A DNA stretch of 64,000 nucleotides from positions 6,414,001 through 6,478,000 of the forward strand of contig NC_092193.1 of NCBI RefSeq assembly GCF_043641665.1. The letters run 5' to 3'. This document shows, one piece after another, positions 62,414 through 64,000 of this stretch. Positions within the stretch are counted from its first letter, which is position 1, and each line of letters starts with the position of its first letter. The translations under genes and the position numbers were made by a program. The notes beneath the pieces are model-generated. The model saw nothing but the letters and a program-made list of their open reading frames with translations, was not told where the DNA came from and did not search any database. Source of the stretch: Enoplosus armatus (Eukaryota; Chordata; Actinopteri; Centrarchiformes; Enoplosidae).

Positions 62414-62707
62414 CAGCACATTTGGTCCTGGCCCTCAGAGGGGGTCCAGGTGCTCCGGTGCCTCCCTCCAGAGGTCTGGTCAGCAGAACACTGATCTCGT
62501 ACTCTGTGTCTGGATCCAGGTGGCCGATCTTGTGTGTGGTCTTGTCTACGGGCTGCAGGTCGTACATGGTGCCTGACACAGTGCGGTACTCCACCTCCCT
62601 GTCGATGATTGGGCCGTCCCCATTGATGGAGTTGGCGTTCAGCTGGATCCAAAGGTAGGTGGCACCAACAGCAGTCAGCTGGGGTGGTGCAATTGGCACA
62701 GGGGGCT
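62414..62707 (-). CDS. ptprm: ptprm exon E1: FN3 domain 1
   Basis: This 294-bp exon encodes the first fibronectin type III repeat in a single exon. It starts after a CCCTAG acceptor with AG completing a Glu codon (E-P-P-V-P-I-A-P-P) and ends G|GTAAGG after RTKCA, so it runs phase 1 to phase 1. Family landmarks are APPQL near the start, the core [17 protein letters not shown], the hydrophobic [16 protein letters not shown] strand and the closing RTKC. In R2B phosphatases this repeat follows the Ig domain and belongs to the rigid adhesive ectodomain. The preceding MAM/Ig exons are not in the window. The next exon is 14 kb away. Alternative identities (ptprk, ptprt) are made unlikely by the downstream juxtamembrane exons. 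Confidence 0.96.
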
Positions 62708-64000
62708 CTAGGGAAAGAAAACGTTTTTGATTGATGTTATATTATAATGGTGAAATGGTGGAAAGTCTTGAAAATACTCCTTTCCAGGGCAAACTCACTA
62801 TCCTCTTTTAAATCTCTTCTGGACTTAAATGCATTCATTTAAATCATTTTAACTTGTTTCATATCTTGTGTTTTGGATTTGATTTACTTGCATTTGTTTC
62901 GTTTGTGAAGCACTTTGTGACTTTGTTTTGAAAGGTGCTATATGAATTAAGTTATTATCATTATTGTTATGAATACAGGTAATTTGTGTAAAAATTGACA
63001 TTCCCCAAGATAAATGCTTGTACCAAACAAACAACAAGCTCAAAATCAATTTCTTCTTTTAAACAGTCAACCACATCAAAATCCTCTCGACACACATGAA
63101 GAATACTTTCATGTTTCCCAACAATCGAGGTATTTAAGGAGAGCCGCGCAACAATCAATAGTTCCAGCTTGGTGAGAAATCTCATCATCAGTAGTACACT
63201 GACTCAAGTCAAGACCTTGGCAAATGATGCTCCTATTGAACAACATATTGATTTCAATCAGAGAACTTCTATGGAAAAGCCTCAAGTAATTGACAACAAG
63301 TGTAGTTGTCATCTCTCTTGTCTGATTCAGGCGCTGGTTTAATCTCTCAACTTATGACAGTTGTGGAATTTTGAAATTCTATTTAAAGCTAAAATCATCG
63401 ACGGGAAAGTCTGAAACACAACTCAACAGTATGTTAACTATGTGGGCTATTCTTACTTTTACCACACAATTCACCCTTCTACTAATCATTTCAGTTGTCA
63501 TGTGCAACTAACTATTTTTGGCAGTTACAAACATACATGTTCTGTCTGACATGTTCAAGAAAAATGTGATCGAGTCAGCATTGCTTTTCCACCAAAACAC
63601 AACTGCTAATATAAAAGAGCTGCATATACATGGGATGCATATGACACACAGTTCAGTGTATATGCTCTGCACATGTTGCTTGTTTTAGATGTGCATGTTT
63701 CACTTCTTCTTGTGACGAACACAAATATCTTTAACTGATAAAGTGCAGTCAGAGGACGCACATGAGAGTGACGCGGCACACATTCCCACCAATGCTTTCA
63801 CACTATCTCACTGATCAACAGGTGGCGGTAACATGCCAAGATGTGCTGCAATGCACCAGCAAAAGTAGAGAAGAAGAAGAATGCAGGCTAGTAAACATGG
63901 ATGTAAACAATGCTGGATTTAAAACACTTAAAAAATCAGTTTCGCAAATGTTTTATGATGAAGGAAAATGCACTCTAAATGTTTGTTAGACCTCAAGGAT
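62708..64000 (-). other. ptprm intron upstream of E1 (partial)
   Basis: The intron continues past the right edge toward the Ig and MAM exons. A probable repeat end is present at about 63785-63915. No exon was recognised. Confidence 0.85.
63785..63915 (+). repeat. possible dispersed repeat end (AGGTGGCGGTAA ... GAAGAAGAAG)
   Basis: AACAGGTGGCGGTAACATGC, then AATGCACCAGCAAAAG and AGAAGAAGAAGAATGCAGG, resemble the end of a repeat seen in fish DNA. This is from memory only. Confidence 0.4.

Larger units (their letters stand above)
909..62707 (-). other. ptprm: ptprm gene body, central portion (receptor-type tyrosine phosphatase mu)
   Basis: Fourteen minus-strand exons join into one open reading frame of 2,220 bp with GT/AG junctions and consistent phases throughout. 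The product is a type I membrane protein with four FN3 repeats, one transmembrane helix, a juxtamembrane/wedge region and the start of phosphatase domain D1. Family knowledge: PTP-mu is a homophilic cell-adhesion receptor whose D1 dephosphorylates phosphotyrosine on junctional proteins such as cadherin/catenin complexes. Assignment to PTPRM rather than PTPRK, PTPRT or PTPRU rests on juxtamembrane strings recalled from mammalian [57 protein letters not shown] and DPFVPTAIL. The first exon in the window starts mid-codon and the last ends mid-codon, so the gene continues past both edges. Whether this is the a or b teleost duplicate cannot be told from the window. Confidence 0.93.

Noticed and set aside
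909..62707. Identity as ptprk, ptprt or ptpru
   Set aside because: The ectodomain alone would allow confusion, but the juxtamembrane strings (NSMDKSY, EQGTNCDEA, NTLSTS, NSYYP, DPFVPTAIL) match recalled PTPRM and not the others.
1..64000. tRNA, rRNA, microRNA, CRISPR, operon or phage-like features
   Set aside because: No cloverleaf with A/B boxes, no regularly spaced repeats with spacers, and no compact gene arrays were seen. The window is vertebrate intron-exon DNA.

Overview
The window is vertebrate genomic DNA, almost certainly from a ray-finned fish and probably a percomorph teleost. There are no bacterial-style gene blocks. It shows short exons with canonical splice sites separated by AT-rich introns, many (CA/GT)n and (AT)n microsatellites, and several dispersed repeats recalled as typical of percomorph genomes. 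One gene is visible, on the minus strand: the central part of a receptor-type protein tyrosine phosphatase of the R2B (MAM-Ig-FN3) group. It is recognised as ptprm (PTP-mu) from the juxtamembrane sequence, which separates it from PTPRK, PTPRT and PTPRU.

Reading the minus strand from high to low coordinates, 14 constitutive exons (E1-E14, numbered within this window only) encode FN3-1 (E1, 62.7 kb), FN3-2 (E2, 48.4 kb), FN3-3 (E3-E4), FN3-4 (E5-E7), the transmembrane helix (E8, 27.2 kb), the cytoplasmic juxtamembrane region (E9-E10), the wedge and start of the first phosphatase domain (E11-E12), and the first motifs of D1 (E13-E14, ending at 909). All junctions are GT/AG and all phases agree, giving 2,220 bp of open coding sequence. 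Exons for the signal peptide, MAM, Ig and start of the protein lie beyond 64,000. The D1 catalytic cysteine loop and D2 lie beyond position 1. Two further small in-frame exons look alternatively spliced: a 75-nt one just before the transmembrane exon, and a 27-nt microexon encoding DPFVPTAIL, recalled from a longer mammalian PTPRM isoform.

The rest is intron. It holds remnants of percomorph-type dispersed repeats (about 2.5, 14.8-16.2, 22.1-22.3, 31.7-32.1, 36.2-36.6, 42.6-43.1 and 63.8 kb), two MITE-like elements with short terminal inverted repeats (34.1 and 39.9 kb), a large imperfect inverted repeat (57.9 kb), microsatellites, and long polypurine/polypyrimidine or poly-G tracts. No RNA gene, CRISPR array, second protein-coding gene, promoter or terminator could be supported.

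The most unusual observations are a coding 30-bp minisatellite that puts four tandem copies of the decapeptide SECALTLNGR into the cytoplasmic juxtamembrane region, and the two candidate alternative exons that alter the segments on either side of the membrane.
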